DNA of 64,000 nucleotides from Candidatus Brocadia sp. (GTDB lineage Bacteria > Planctomycetota > Brocadiia > Brocadiales > Brocadiaceae): NCBI GenBank assembly GCA_011525665.1, contig WYAU01000008.1, positions 1 through 64,000 on the forward strand, written 5' to 3'. The position numbers were made by a program, and so were the translations under genes. Below are positions 17,273-24,700 of this stretch, in pieces (within the stretch, counting starts at the first letter, position 1; each line of letters begins with the position of its first letter). A model generated the notes under the pieces. That model worked only from the letters and a program-made list of their open reading frames with translations. It did not search any database and was not told the origin of the DNA.

Positions 17273-18022
17273 TCATTGCAAAATACCCAGCCAATCCCTT
17301 AGCAAGAATTGAATCCTGCCGATAAGCAACGACAACCTGCCCATGACCGTGTAGCCGAAGGATGCGCCGAAGGAGATCATGAGAAACCATATCCCGATCT
17401 TCGATACCTTTCCGATCGCGCCCTTATGTTCGACGGAAAAGATAAAGTAGATAAGTACGGAGATTACCCCCAGCATGATAAGCAAGGTATTAATGCTGGA
17501 GAGCATGGTTTCCCCTCCTGAAAAGACGGGATTTAAGGAAGGTTTGATCTGCTCCAGGATGAATGCCGAGATGACACGTGGAATGCTTACACCGGCCCCA
17601 AGACCTACCACGAATGCAAATGTCCATCGGCTCAGCCATGATAATTTCTTCGAAAATCTGAGCAGCATAAAGATTCCCAAGAGGGAGGGAATGAGTAATG
17701 CATACCGGGGATCCCGTGTTGCAGTCTTTGAAAAAATCGGTACGATGAGGGGGTCATACAAATCCGGTTTCAAAAAATTGAACCAGGTAATAATAATGGT
17801 ATAGCCCAAAGAAACGCCAACATAAAGGTTCTCAGCAATCTTGAATGCCGGATTGTCCTTATACAGGAAGCTGTAAATGGCCAGGGTAAGGCCCGCGCCC
17901 AGGATAATTCCAAACCCGTCAGAGGAAAAAGGCAGTTTTCCTGAGGCCATTAAAAAAATATTAATGCAAACAAACAAACCGATTGTACCAATCAAAATGA
18001 AAAAGTTAGAATTCTTACGCAT
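17273..18022 (-). CDS. polytopic membrane protein of unknown function (DUF6754-cluster)
   Basis: This 249-residue protein has about seven or eight hydrophobic helices and no soluble domain. It begins MRKNSNFFILIGTIGLFVCINIF and contains 'SDGFGIILGAGLTLAIYSFLYKDNPAFKIAENLYVGVSLGYTI'. I do not recognise a named family. Its start lies 3 bp after the stop of the 267-residue gene upstream and it is the last member of a minus-strand group of four (DUF6754-like protein, 218-residue membrane protein, 267-residue exported protein, this one). The context suggests a subunit of a membrane complex. No catalytic motif is apparent. Confidence 0.8.
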   Translation of the reverse strand: MRKNSNFFILIGTIGLFVCINIFLMASGKLPFSSDGFGIILGAGLTLAIYSFLYKDNPAFKIAENLYVGVSLGYTIIITWFNFLKPDLYDPLIVPIFSKTATRDPRYALLIPSLLGIFMLLRFSKKLSWLSRWTFAFVVGLGAGVSIPRVISAFILEQIKPSLNPVFSGGETMLSSINTLLIMLGVISVLIYFIFSVEHKGAIGKVSKIGIWFLMISFGASFGYTVMGRLSLLIGRIQFLLRDWLGILQ

Positions 18023-18025
18023 GCA

Positions 18026-18829
18026 TTACCTTTTTGACAGGAAATAGATGACGTTGCCAAATATGACAAAGAGAATGATAATCACATGTACGACACTTTG
18101 CGGACGCATCCCGCTCACGGCGCGCGCTTTTTTCCCCACCAAGGCCTCGTATTCAGCCGCACCCTTGAGGCCGCCGAGCAAGCCGGTAAGCTGTTTCGAT
18201 TGGAGAAAGGGGTACATGTCAGGCCCCATCACAGCGGTGCATCCCGCCCCCAGTTCGAATTTATATTTTTCCTTTCCAAAAGCTATCCACATTTCAATAG
18301 TTGTGCCCGCTGCAAGGTCAAATAAGTAATCGATTTCCCTTAATGAATCGACACCCTGCAGTGCGGGTAATGTTGTTGTCTCATTTCCGTAAAAATCCTT
18401 GGGGAATGCGGAATAAAGGTTTTCTCCCATATTGATAACGAGTGATGCGGAACCGGGTTTATAACCCAGAAAGACGTAGTCCTCACCGTATTTTTTCTGG
18501 TATTGGCTGGCTACGGAGGTCAACGCCTGCTCTGCAAGCCCGGGGGCGCCCGGATAATGTGTCATGCCAATAACCTTTAAATCCCTGCTGAAACAATGAT
18601 GGAGAAAGGCAATGGACATAGGTTGTAGTTCCTCTTTTGAGGAGGGATCATAATCAAAGGCAACCATGACATGGGAACCTGCAGGAAGCGATTCTATCTT
18701 CTTGTAAATTCCGTGCACCGGTTCCGAGGCGGGTATAGGCAACTCAAATCTCAAAACAAGGGAAACAATGACCGCCACGGTGATGATTGCAAAGATAATG
18801 CGTCGGTCTATCCGTAAAAACCTTTCCAC
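18026..18829 (-). CDS. bitopic protein with large extracytoplasmic domain, unknown function (DUF6754-cluster)
   Basis: This 267-residue protein has an N-terminal TM helix (about 12-29, 'IIFAIITVAVIVSLVLRF'), a soluble domain of about 210 residues and a C-terminal TM helix (about 243-263). The soluble part reads 'GSHVMVAFDYDPSSKEELQPMSIAFLHHCFSRDLKVIGMTHYPGAPGLAEQAL' and later 'DYVFLGYKPGSASLVINMGENLYSAFPKDFYG'. I do not recognise it with certainty. The alternating strand-helix pattern suggests an alpha/beta fold. It sits between two polytopic membrane proteins in the same direction, 3 bp upstream of the next gene and 62 bp downstream of the previous one. Confidence 0.8.
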   Translation of the reverse strand: MERFLRIDRRIIFAIITVAVIVSLVLRFELPIPASEPVHGIYKKIESLPAGSHVMVAFDYDPSSKEELQPMSIAFLHHCFSRDLKVIGMTHYPGAPGLAEQALTSVASQYQKKYGEDYVFLGYKPGSASLVINMGENLYSAFPKDFYGNETTTLPALQGVDSLREIDYLFDLAAGTTIEMWIAFGKEKYKFELGAGCTAVMGPDMYPFLQSKQLTGLLGGLKGAAEYEALVGKKARAVSGMRPQSVVHVIIILFVIFGNVIYFLSKR

Positions 18830-18891
18830 TAATCACCTCCCCTTGGTCGGGTCCGTCTGATGATAGCCATGCTGCACGAACAAAAGCCTTC

Positions 18892-19548
18892 TCATTGCTC
18901 GCCCCCCCCCAGATAAGACCGTTCAATGCCAAATATGATTTTAAGAGATGTCGCAATTGCTCCAAGACTCACACCTAAAAGAATGCCACGTTTGGCGGCA
19001 AGGTTAGGGACAGCCATAATCCAATCGGCAACAGCAGGGATATACTGAGAGATATAGTTCCCAATAGGCACACGTCCAAGCATAACGATAATGGCTGCGA
19101 TTAATAATACCGTCGATTCGTTCGTACGGGCACGAAAGGTACGATAAGCTGCAGAAGCAATAAAAAATGCCAAAATGGAAAAGATCGTGGCCCCGGCGGG
19201 AACCTGTATATAGTAATAAAGCCAATCAAACATCGTACCATCCTGTTTGTCATTCCAGAAAAATTTTCCGCCGTTCAACAAACCAAATATCAGGGTAATT
19301 ATTGCCCCGAAAAAGACAAAGGCACTGTATCCCCAGCCTTCTACCTTCCTTTTGATCCTCGTCCAGTGGAGATGGAAAAGGCTATACGCCCCGATAAACA
19401 CGGCAAAACCTGCAATAATCCTGTCCCATCTGGTTACCACCTCCAGCAGGTCCTGTGAGAGTTTGTGGGGGACATAATACTGCAGAGCCATGAGTACACC
19501 CATGACAAAGGCAATAATCAGCGGAATAGTACGTTTTAAAAAATTCAT
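18892..19548 (-). CDS. polytopic membrane protein of unknown function (DUF6754-cluster)
   Basis: This 218-residue protein has six likely TM helices: MNFLKRTIPLIIAFVMGVLM at the start, 'RIIAGFAVFIGAYSLFHLH', 'YSAFVFFGAIITLIFGLL', 'GATIFSILAFFIASAAY', 'STVLLIAAIIVMLG' and 'GILLGVSLGAIATSLKIIFG'. It ends IERSYLGGGEQ. I cannot assign a family by name. It sits in the minus-strand group downstream of a DUF6754-like protein and a decayed HEPN gene; its ATG overlaps the end of that decayed frame. It is likely one subunit of the same membrane complex as its neighbours. Confidence 0.8.
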   Translation of the reverse strand: MNFLKRTIPLIIAFVMGVLMALQYYVPHKLSQDLLEVVTRWDRIIAGFAVFIGAYSLFHLHWTRIKRKVEGWGYSAFVFFGAIITLIFGLLNGGKFFWNDKQDGTMFDWLYYYIQVPAGATIFSILAFFIASAAYRTFRARTNESTVLLIAAIIVMLGRVPIGNYISQYIPAVADWIMAVPNLAAKRGILLGVSLGAIATSLKIIFGIERSYLGGGEQ

Positions 19549-19901
19549 AAGTAATTACTTGCTAAAACCATGTCCTTGTTCGGAAAATGCAGATCCGTAC
19601 CATTAGATATATAATCAGAATGTGTGCCTGAAACCCAACCATTCGGATATCTTGCGGAGATATAAAATTTATCCAACTGTTTTGCACTATGTATTAAGTC
19701 CACAGGAACCTTCACCTTTTCGCAAAGTCCTTTTAACAGTTCGCCCACTGAATGTCCCCACGCTTCACCGCCACAGCCTCTTCTGCCCCCTGCTGGGCGA
19801 TAAAACAAGACCATTCAAAGAATCCCACCTTTCATCTGCGCCCTGGTGCTTTCTCTATCTTTTTCCGCCTGTTTTATCCAATCTGTGCTTCTTTCAGGCA
19901 T
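19545..19901 (-). pseudogene. decayed HEPN-domain protein gene
   Basis: Starting from ATG at 19901 the frame reads MPERSTDWIKQAEKDRESTR, the usual start of minimal HEPN (PF05168) proteins. It then meets TGA after 'KGGIL'. A one-base shift continues as FFEWSCFIAQQGAEEAV, the core HEPN helix. Another shift continues as 'EAWGHSVGELLKGLCEK' and 'AKQLDKFYISARYPNGW', the family's C-terminal helices. At least two frameshifts and a loss of several codons mean no intact protein is made. Only the last 89 codons form an open frame (ATG at 19814). No partner nucleotidyltransferase is adjacent. It interrupts the otherwise compact DUF6754-type cluster, so it probably arrived by insertion. Confidence 0.8.
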
Positions 19902-19944
19902 AATTTGTTTCCCTTTATTAAAGCAAAATTAGGAATAGTTTATA

Positions 19945-21207
19945 CTAAAAAGCCTCAAAGAGATGCGTAATAAATTTCAGCCCAAAACTGGCCAGCAAAG
20001 TGCCAAATATTAATATAATAATAAGTATGCCCTTTCCCACATCCTGCGCCCTGAGTGTACCCATGAGCATCGGTTCCCTGGACAAATAGGCACTGGCCGC
20101 ATAAAGCTCCTCTCCAATCAGGGTGTAATCGCATGTGGTAATAAAGAATGGCAACTGGGTGTAGGCATCAGTGCCGGCGATCTGGATAGCTCCGGTAGAG
20201 GCGCCGGTTTCTGCCAGGATCAATGCCTCTGCATAGAAATAGCCGACAAAAAAATTAGCGGCGGGTCTTTCGCGGGTCATAATACCACCCACTGCTGCAA
20301 CATACGGGAATTGTTCCGAGGCCACGAGAAAGACGTTATCCGGATTATAGGCATCAGGACGTCCTGCTTCAAGATACGATTCCTTCACTACCTCCTGGCT
20401 GACAGACATCACAATGGGGTCATTATTCACAACCTTTAAATTTGCATCATAATCTGCAATCTTTCGCGCAATCCTGCCCAGGATACTTGTTGCTGCGATC
20501 GTTGAGATGCTTCCCATCCCAGTCAGCCCGTGAACAAAAAGGACCGGTTTGCCCATCTCCGTGGCGCGTCCCAGGGCATCATCCACGGCATCCAAACCAC
20601 CAATCTTCCTCAGAAACATATTGGGATTTTTCCGTGCATGCACTATAAAATAGAGGATAATAGCGGAAAGAATGATCATTATTGCAAAATTATTTATCTT
20701 TTTTGTGTGCAACCAATTACCGCGAGCCGACGCAGAGGCAATGGTATCCAGGGTGATTTTTGTATCCTCTGCCACCATTACCAGCTTGAAATAATAGACC
20801 TGCTTTTTACCAAGGGTTTCTCCCTGAAAAATCTTCCGGGGAAATATTTGAACATGGTGATAGTCTCCATTTTCCTTTTTATAACCGTAAATTTCAGGGA
20901 CGCTTGTCCGATAGCCGGTATTTGACTTGATACGGATAGCTTCTTTCTCAAAAGAGCCATTTTTATCCTTGTCGGTGTAAATTACATAGAAGATATCGGG
21001 ATGGTCACTGGGAGACACAGACCATGTCAGTGATATGGCCTCCCCGGCATCGTTCGGGGTATCAAAGGCCTTAAAATCAGCAGGGGGGATGAGAAAGGGT
21101 GGTGATTGAGCAAAGATGACAGAAGGGTGGAAAAATACGATGAAAATGATACCGGCAGTAAAAAATAATTTTCCGAATACTGACGTCATTATCAGAATTA
21201 ATAACAT
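19945..21207 (-). CDS. DUF6754-like membrane protein with extracytoplasmic FN3-like domain
   Basis: This 420-residue protein has a signal or anchor helix (about 12-33), a beta-rich domain of about 130 residues opening 'PPADFKAFDTPNDAGEAISLTWSVSPSD' that looks like a fibronectin-III-type fold, and a TM helix (about 173-189, 'FAIMIILSAIILYFIV'). A conserved cytoplasmic domain follows: 'GGLDAVDDALGRATEMGKPVLFVHGLTGMGSISTIAATSILGRIARKIADYD', 'VASEQFPYVAAVGGIMTRERPAANFFVGYFYAEALILAETG', 'IAGTDAYTQLPFFITTCDYTLIGEELYAASAYLSREP', and a last TM helix. I assign DUF6754 from memory of this pattern. Its activity is unknown. It heads a group with three other uncharacterised membrane or exported proteins. 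Confidence 0.7.
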   Translation of the reverse strand: MLLILIMTSVFGKLFFTAGIIFIVFFHPSVIFAQSPPFLIPPADFKAFDTPNDAGEAISLTWSVSPSDHPDIFYVIYTDKDKNGSFEKEAIRIKSNTGYRTSVPEIYGYKKENGDYHHVQIFPRKIFQGETLGKKQVYYFKLVMVAEDTKITLDTIASASARGNWLHTKKINNFAIMIILSAIILYFIVHARKNPNMFLRKIGGLDAVDDALGRATEMGKPVLFVHGLTGMGSISTIAATSILGRIARKIADYDANLKVVNNDPIVMSVSQEVVKESYLEAGRPDAYNPDNVFLVASEQFPYVAAVGGIMTRERPAANFFVGYFYAEALILAETGASTGAIQIAGTDAYTQLPFFITTCDYTLIGEELYAASAYLSREPMLMGTLRAQDVGKGILIIILIFGTLLASFGLKFITHLFEAF

Positions 21208-21487
21208 AGAAAACCATTCAGACGAAAATGAATCTCATCGTAGCAGCGAAAAACACTTTCCTTTTTCCATTCCGTGCAAGGAGGTGTGAGAGAAGATGTC
21301 AAAAAATCCCTTAATGTCTCGCCTTTCACTGTACATAAATTGCCATAATTTTACAAATTTCCGCCATTATAATGCTTTGTCTTTAAATTACAACAGGAAA
21401 AGTAGTAACGCAAACATACCGGCAGTTTTTTTTTAAAAACTCTGGATAGCATCGCGAAACTATTTAGGAGAAAATGCTTAACAATTG

Positions 21488-21515
21488 TTGACATGACGGA
21501 TACCTGTAGTATAGT
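21488..21515 (+). promoter_or_regulatory. sigma70-type promoter for floA
   Basis: TTGACA at 21488-21493 and TATAGT at 21510-21515 are separated by 16 bp. The floA start codon is at 21569, so the leader is about 45 nt. The remainder of the 361-bp divergent gap (21208-21487) is AT-rich with no recognised feature; the promoter of the DUF6754-like gene must lie there on the other strand. Confidence 0.7.
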
Positions 21516-21568
21516 ATAACAATGCCTTCAAGACATCTTAATAATAATACTCCTGAGGAAAAAGGAAT

Positions 21569-22597
21569 ATGCACTATTTGCCACTTCTTATTATATCTAT
21601 AAGCACATCAGTATTTTTATTTGTTTTACTCTTTCTGTTCTTCGGCATATGTGGATTTGTTCTTTTTAAATTCGGGTGGCTCTATATCAAGGCAGTTTCA
21701 TCAAATGCGCACGTATCCTTCTTGCAAATGATCAGCATGACATTTCGGAACGTTGATGTGCGGTCTATTGTAGAATGCCGTATCATGGCAAAAAAGATGG
21801 GAATCGATATCGCTCCGTCATCCCTGGAAGCGCATTCTCTGGCAGGCGGCAATGCACATCAAGTCGTTCGCTCACTTATCGCGGCGCAAAAGGCAAATAT
21901 CCGGCTTAGTTTTGACCGCGCCTGTGCCATAGATTTGTCGGGGAGGGATGTATTTGAAGCCGTGAAAACCTGCATCAACCCGAAGGTGATCGATTGTCCC
22001 GATCCCGTTAAAGGAACTACTGCCTTAGATGCCATCGCAAAGGACGGCATTCAGCTAAAAGTAAAAGCGCGTGTGACTATCCGCACCGATATTGAAAGAC
22101 TTGTGGGGGGGGCAGCCGAGGAGACCGTGATTGCCCGTGTGAGCGAAGGCATTATTACGACTATCGGTTCGTTGGAAACGTATAAAAAAGCGCTTGAAAG
22201 CCCTGATCTGGTATCTAAGCTTGTCATGGAAAAGAAATGTGATAATGATACGGCTTTTCAGATACTTTCGGTTAATATTGTTACTGTGACGGTGGGTGAC
22301 AACGTTGCTGCAAAACTGCAGGCCGAGCAGTCTGAGGCGGATACACGTATGGCGCAGGCGGATGCCAAAAAACGACGGGGAATGGCCCTTGCGCGCGAGC
22401 AAGAGATGAAAGTGATGAGAGAGGAAAATATTGCAAAAATACTGGCGGCTGAGGTCGAAGTGCCAAAGGCCATTGCCCAGGCATTTCGGGAGGGCAATCT
22501 TGGCATTATGGATTACTATCATCTGAAAAATATTCAGGCCGATACCGAGATGAAGGCATCTTCATCTTCAAAACCTGGAATTTCACCGTCGATGTAA
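21569..22597 (+). CDS. floA: flotillin-like protein FloA
   Basis: This 342-residue membrane scaffold protein has an N-terminal hydrophobic hairpin (about 5-45), then the FloA core: 'AHVSFLQMISMTFRNVDVRSIVECRIMAKKMGIDI', 'SLEAHSLAGGNAHQVVRSLIAAQKA', 'FDRACAIDLSGRDVFEAVKT', and 'IQLKVKARVTIRTDIERLVGGAAEETVIARVSEGIITTIGS'. The C-terminal half is a charged Ala/Glu/Lys-rich helix (about 245-310) for oligomerisation. The length matches FloA/YqfA proteins. The family organises membrane microdomains and was linked in Bacillus to envelope stress. A GGAAAAAGGAA stretch precedes the ATG. A tRNA gene follows. Confidence 0.93.
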   Translation: MHYLPLLIISISTSVFLFVLLFLFFGICGFVLFKFGWLYIKAVSSNAHVSFLQMISMTFRNVDVRSIVECRIMAKKMGIDIAPSSLEAHSLAGGNAHQVVRSLIAAQKANIRLSFDRACAIDLSGRDVFEAVKTCINPKVIDCPDPVKGTTALDAIAKDGIQLKVKARVTIRTDIERLVGGAAEETVIARVSEGIITTIGSLETYKKALESPDLVSKLVMEKKCDNDTAFQILSVNIVTVTVGDNVAAKLQAEQSEADTRMAQADAKKRRGMALAREQEMKVMREENIAKILAAEVEVPKAIAQAFREGNLGIMDYYHLKNIQADTEMKASSSSKPGISPSM

Positions 22598-22613
22598 AAC
22601 AATGAAATTTTCT

Positions 22614-22641
22614 TTGATTATTTCAGATAAAATATTATACT
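22614..22641 (+). promoter_or_regulatory. promoter of the tRNA-Leu gene
   Basis: TTGATT (22614-22619) and TATACT (22636-22641) are spaced by 16 bp and lie 9 bp before the mature tRNA start at 22651, so transcription would begin just upstream of the tRNA. Confidence 0.6.
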
Positions 22642-22650
22642 AACGGCAAA

Positions 22651-22736
22651 GCCAGAGTGGTGGAATTGGCAGACACGCCAGACTCAAAATCTGGTCCCCG
22701 TCACAGGGGGTAAGGGTTCGACTCCCTTCTCTGGCA
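22651..22736 (+). tRNA. tRNA-Leu (anticodon CAA)
   Basis: The acceptor arms GCCAGAG (22651-22657) and CTCTGGC (22729-22735) pair fully, with discriminator A at 22736. The anticodon stem CCAGA/TCTGG encloses the 7-nt loop CTCAAAA, putting CAA at 22685-22687, which reads UUG (Leu). A long variable arm (CCCC...GGGG region, about 22695-22710) marks it as a class II tRNA, and GGTTCGA supplies the T loop. CCA is not encoded. Confidence 0.96.
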
Positions 22737-22833
22737 TTTATTAAAACAGTAAGGTTTATCCACCGCCGTAACTGTCCAGAATAAGATGAAATAAAGAAGG
22801 ATTTTCTTCTGAAATTCTTCACTTTCCCGTATA

Positions 22834-22850
22834 CGCCGGGCTTTCCGGCG
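22834..22850. repeat. short GC-rich hairpin upstream of the DUF1622 gene
   Basis: CGCCGG-GCTTT-CCGGCG is a perfect 6-bp stem with a 5-base loop in the 170-bp gap between the tRNA and the DUF1622 gene. No T-run follows, so it is more likely a small palindrome or processing site than a terminator. Confidence 0.4.
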
Positions 22851-22908
22851 CACGCAAACCATCTCGGAATGCCAAAGCGCTCACGGCAGTTTTCTGATTT
22901 TACTGCAT

Positions 22909-23265
22909 ATGATTATCACTATAATAGAGCATCTTACTTTTTATATCGGACTGTTCGGATACGGAGTTATCTACTGGGGAATATTGAAATCGTTGTATGA
23001 ATTCTTTCAGGCAGAACTTTACAAAAAACAAGACGTACACACCAAATCTTTGGACCAGATAAGATTGACGCTTGGTAAATACCTGAGCCTTGGGCTTGAG
23101 ATATTTATTGGAAAGGATATAGTAACAACAATTTTAAGTCCAACCTGGCAGGAGATTGAAATGCTTGGAGCCGTTGTTGCCATTCGCATAGTCATGAACT
23201 TCTTTCTCACTCGCGATATAAAGTTACTAACCACAAGGAATACCGCAGATGAACCAGGGAACTGA
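22909..23265 (+). CDS. DUF1622 family membrane protein
   Basis: This 118-residue inner-membrane protein has one N-terminal helix ('IEHLTFYIGLFGYGVIYWGIL'), a short cytoplasmic segment ending 'RLTLGKYLSLGLEIFIGKDIVTTILSPTWQEIEMLGAVVAIRIVMNFFLTRDI'. The segment GKYLSLGLEIFIGKDI followed by 'ILGAVVAIRT'-type residues is the DUF1622 hallmark. The function of the family is unknown. Its 3' end overlaps the start of folC by 17 bp, implying co-translation. Confidence 0.85.
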   Translation: MIITIIEHLTFYIGLFGYGVIYWGILKSLYEFFQAELYKKQDVHTKSLDQIRLTLGKYLSLGLEIFIGKDIVTTILSPTWQEIEMLGAVVAIRIVMNFFLTRDIKLLTTRNTADEPGN

Positions 23266-24664
23266 TGTGACTGCAAGCGTACCGCCATCTTCCCATTCCT
23301 ATGAAGAAGCACTCTCCTTTCTTCACAAGGCGATCGATTATGAAAAGTTGATCAGTTATCAATACAATACATCGACGTTCAGCCTGGACAGAATGGAAAG
23401 ACTGCTTGCGCATGTGGGAAATCCCCACAAAGAACTGCCTTGCATTCATATCACCGGGACAAAGGGGAAGGGTTCTACGGCCATTATGATATCAACCATC
23501 CTGGAACACGCCGGTCTTACGACAGGACTTTTTACCTCCCCCCATCTGATCGATATAAAGGAGCGCATTCAGATAAACCGCCAAAAGATATCTGCCGATG
23601 AATTTACCCGTGTTATAAATGATTTTCGACCTTACATTCAATATTTGCGTGAAGCAGAACCATCTGCCTCTCCTACTTTTTTTGAGATACTTACCGCCGC
23701 CGGCATGCTCTACTTCAAAAGGAGACAGACAGAGATGGCGGTTTTTGAAGTAGGATTAGGTGGACGCCTCGATTCCACGAACGTGGTAATGCCACAGGTG
23801 GCAGTTATCACCAATGTTGGCCTTGATCATACTGCTATCCTGGGCAACACCCTTTCAAGCATTGCGTTTGAAAAGGCCGGTATTATCAAGCGGCATATTC
23901 CTGTTGTTTCCGGCGCAGAAGATCCTGAAGCCCTTCCGGTAATAGAGAAAACATGCAGGGAGAAGGACGCCCCCTTATACCTTTTGGGGAGGGATATAGA
24001 GGTTGAAGGTGTGCAGGGTTTTAACAGGGACAGCACAAGGGGGTTGTTGTGCAAAATAAAAACCTGGAGACATACCTATGACAATATCTTTCTGCCCCTT
24101 GTTGGAATTCATCAGGTCAAAAATTGTGCCCTGGTTCTGGGAGCGCTGGAGGTTATGAGAGAGCGAAAGTATATTTCAATCAATGATGATATCATTCAAA
24201 AAGCCCTTGCTTTTCTCTCCTGTCCTGCCAGGATTGAAATTGTTGCAGGAAATCCGTTAATCATACTGGATTTTGCCCATACGGTGGATTCCATGCGATT
24301 CCTGAGAAAGACTTTATTGGAAAATTTTCAATTCAATAGATTGATCTTAATCCTGGGGTTTTCACAGGATAAGGATTTAGATAATATTTTGAAGGAAATT
24401 GTATGGGAGGGAGATTTTATTCTGGTCACCAGGAGCAAAAACCCGCGTGCCGCCTCGCCTGATGATTTGTATCAGAGGATCGAAAGATTGTGTGGCAGAC
24501 AACCGAAGATCTTTGATACGGTTCACAATGCCATAGATAGTGCAAAGCAGATAGCTTCAGAAGGAGATTTGATCTGTATTACCGGTTCGGCCTATCTCGC
24601 CGGAGAAGCAAAACAAGCGTTAGATTTACAAGGGGCTACTCCACAGACGCTACTGGCCGGGTAG
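23249..24664 (+). CDS. folC: bifunctional folylpolyglutamate synthase / dihydrofolate synthase
   Basis: This 471-residue Mur-ligase-family enzyme adds glutamate to dihydropteroate and to tetrahydrofolates. An N-terminal 'SYEEALSFLHKAIDYEK' and 'FSLDRMERLLAHVGNPHKELPCIHITGTKGKGSTA' give the P-loop (about 66-77). Next are 'GLFTSPHLIDIKERIQIN' (the folate/Mg loop), 'FEVGLGGRLDSTNVV' and 'VITNVGLDHTAILGNTLSSIAFEKAGIIK', all diagnostic. The C-terminal domain has 'ILDFAHTVDSMRFL'; most FolC read DGAHN here, so the loop is slightly divergent. The ATG at 23249 lies within the DUF1622 gene. It converges on the histidine kinase gene 36 bp downstream. Confidence 0.92.
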   Translation: MNQGTDVTASVPPSSHSYEEALSFLHKAIDYEKLISYQYNTSTFSLDRMERLLAHVGNPHKELPCIHITGTKGKGSTAIMISTILEHAGLTTGLFTSPHLIDIKERIQINRQKISADEFTRVINDFRPYIQYLREAEPSASPTFFEILTAAGMLYFKRRQTEMAVFEVGLGGRLDSTNVVMPQVAVITNVGLDHTAILGNTLSSIAFEKAGIIKRHIPVVSGAEDPEALPVIEKTCREKDAPLYLLGRDIEVEGVQGFNRDSTRGLLCKIKTWRHTYDNIFLPLVGIHQVKNCALVLGALEVMRERKYISINDDIIQKALAFLSCPARIEIVAGNPLIILDFAHTVDSMRFLRKTLLENFQFNRLILILGFSQDKDLDNILKEIVWEGDFILVTRSKNPRAASPDDLYQRIERLCGRQPKIFDTVHNAIDSAKQIASEGDLICITGSAYLAGEAKQALDLQGATPQTLLAG

Positions 24665-24700
24665 TAATGGTGAGGATCCATCATATAGCTGGCCGGGGTT

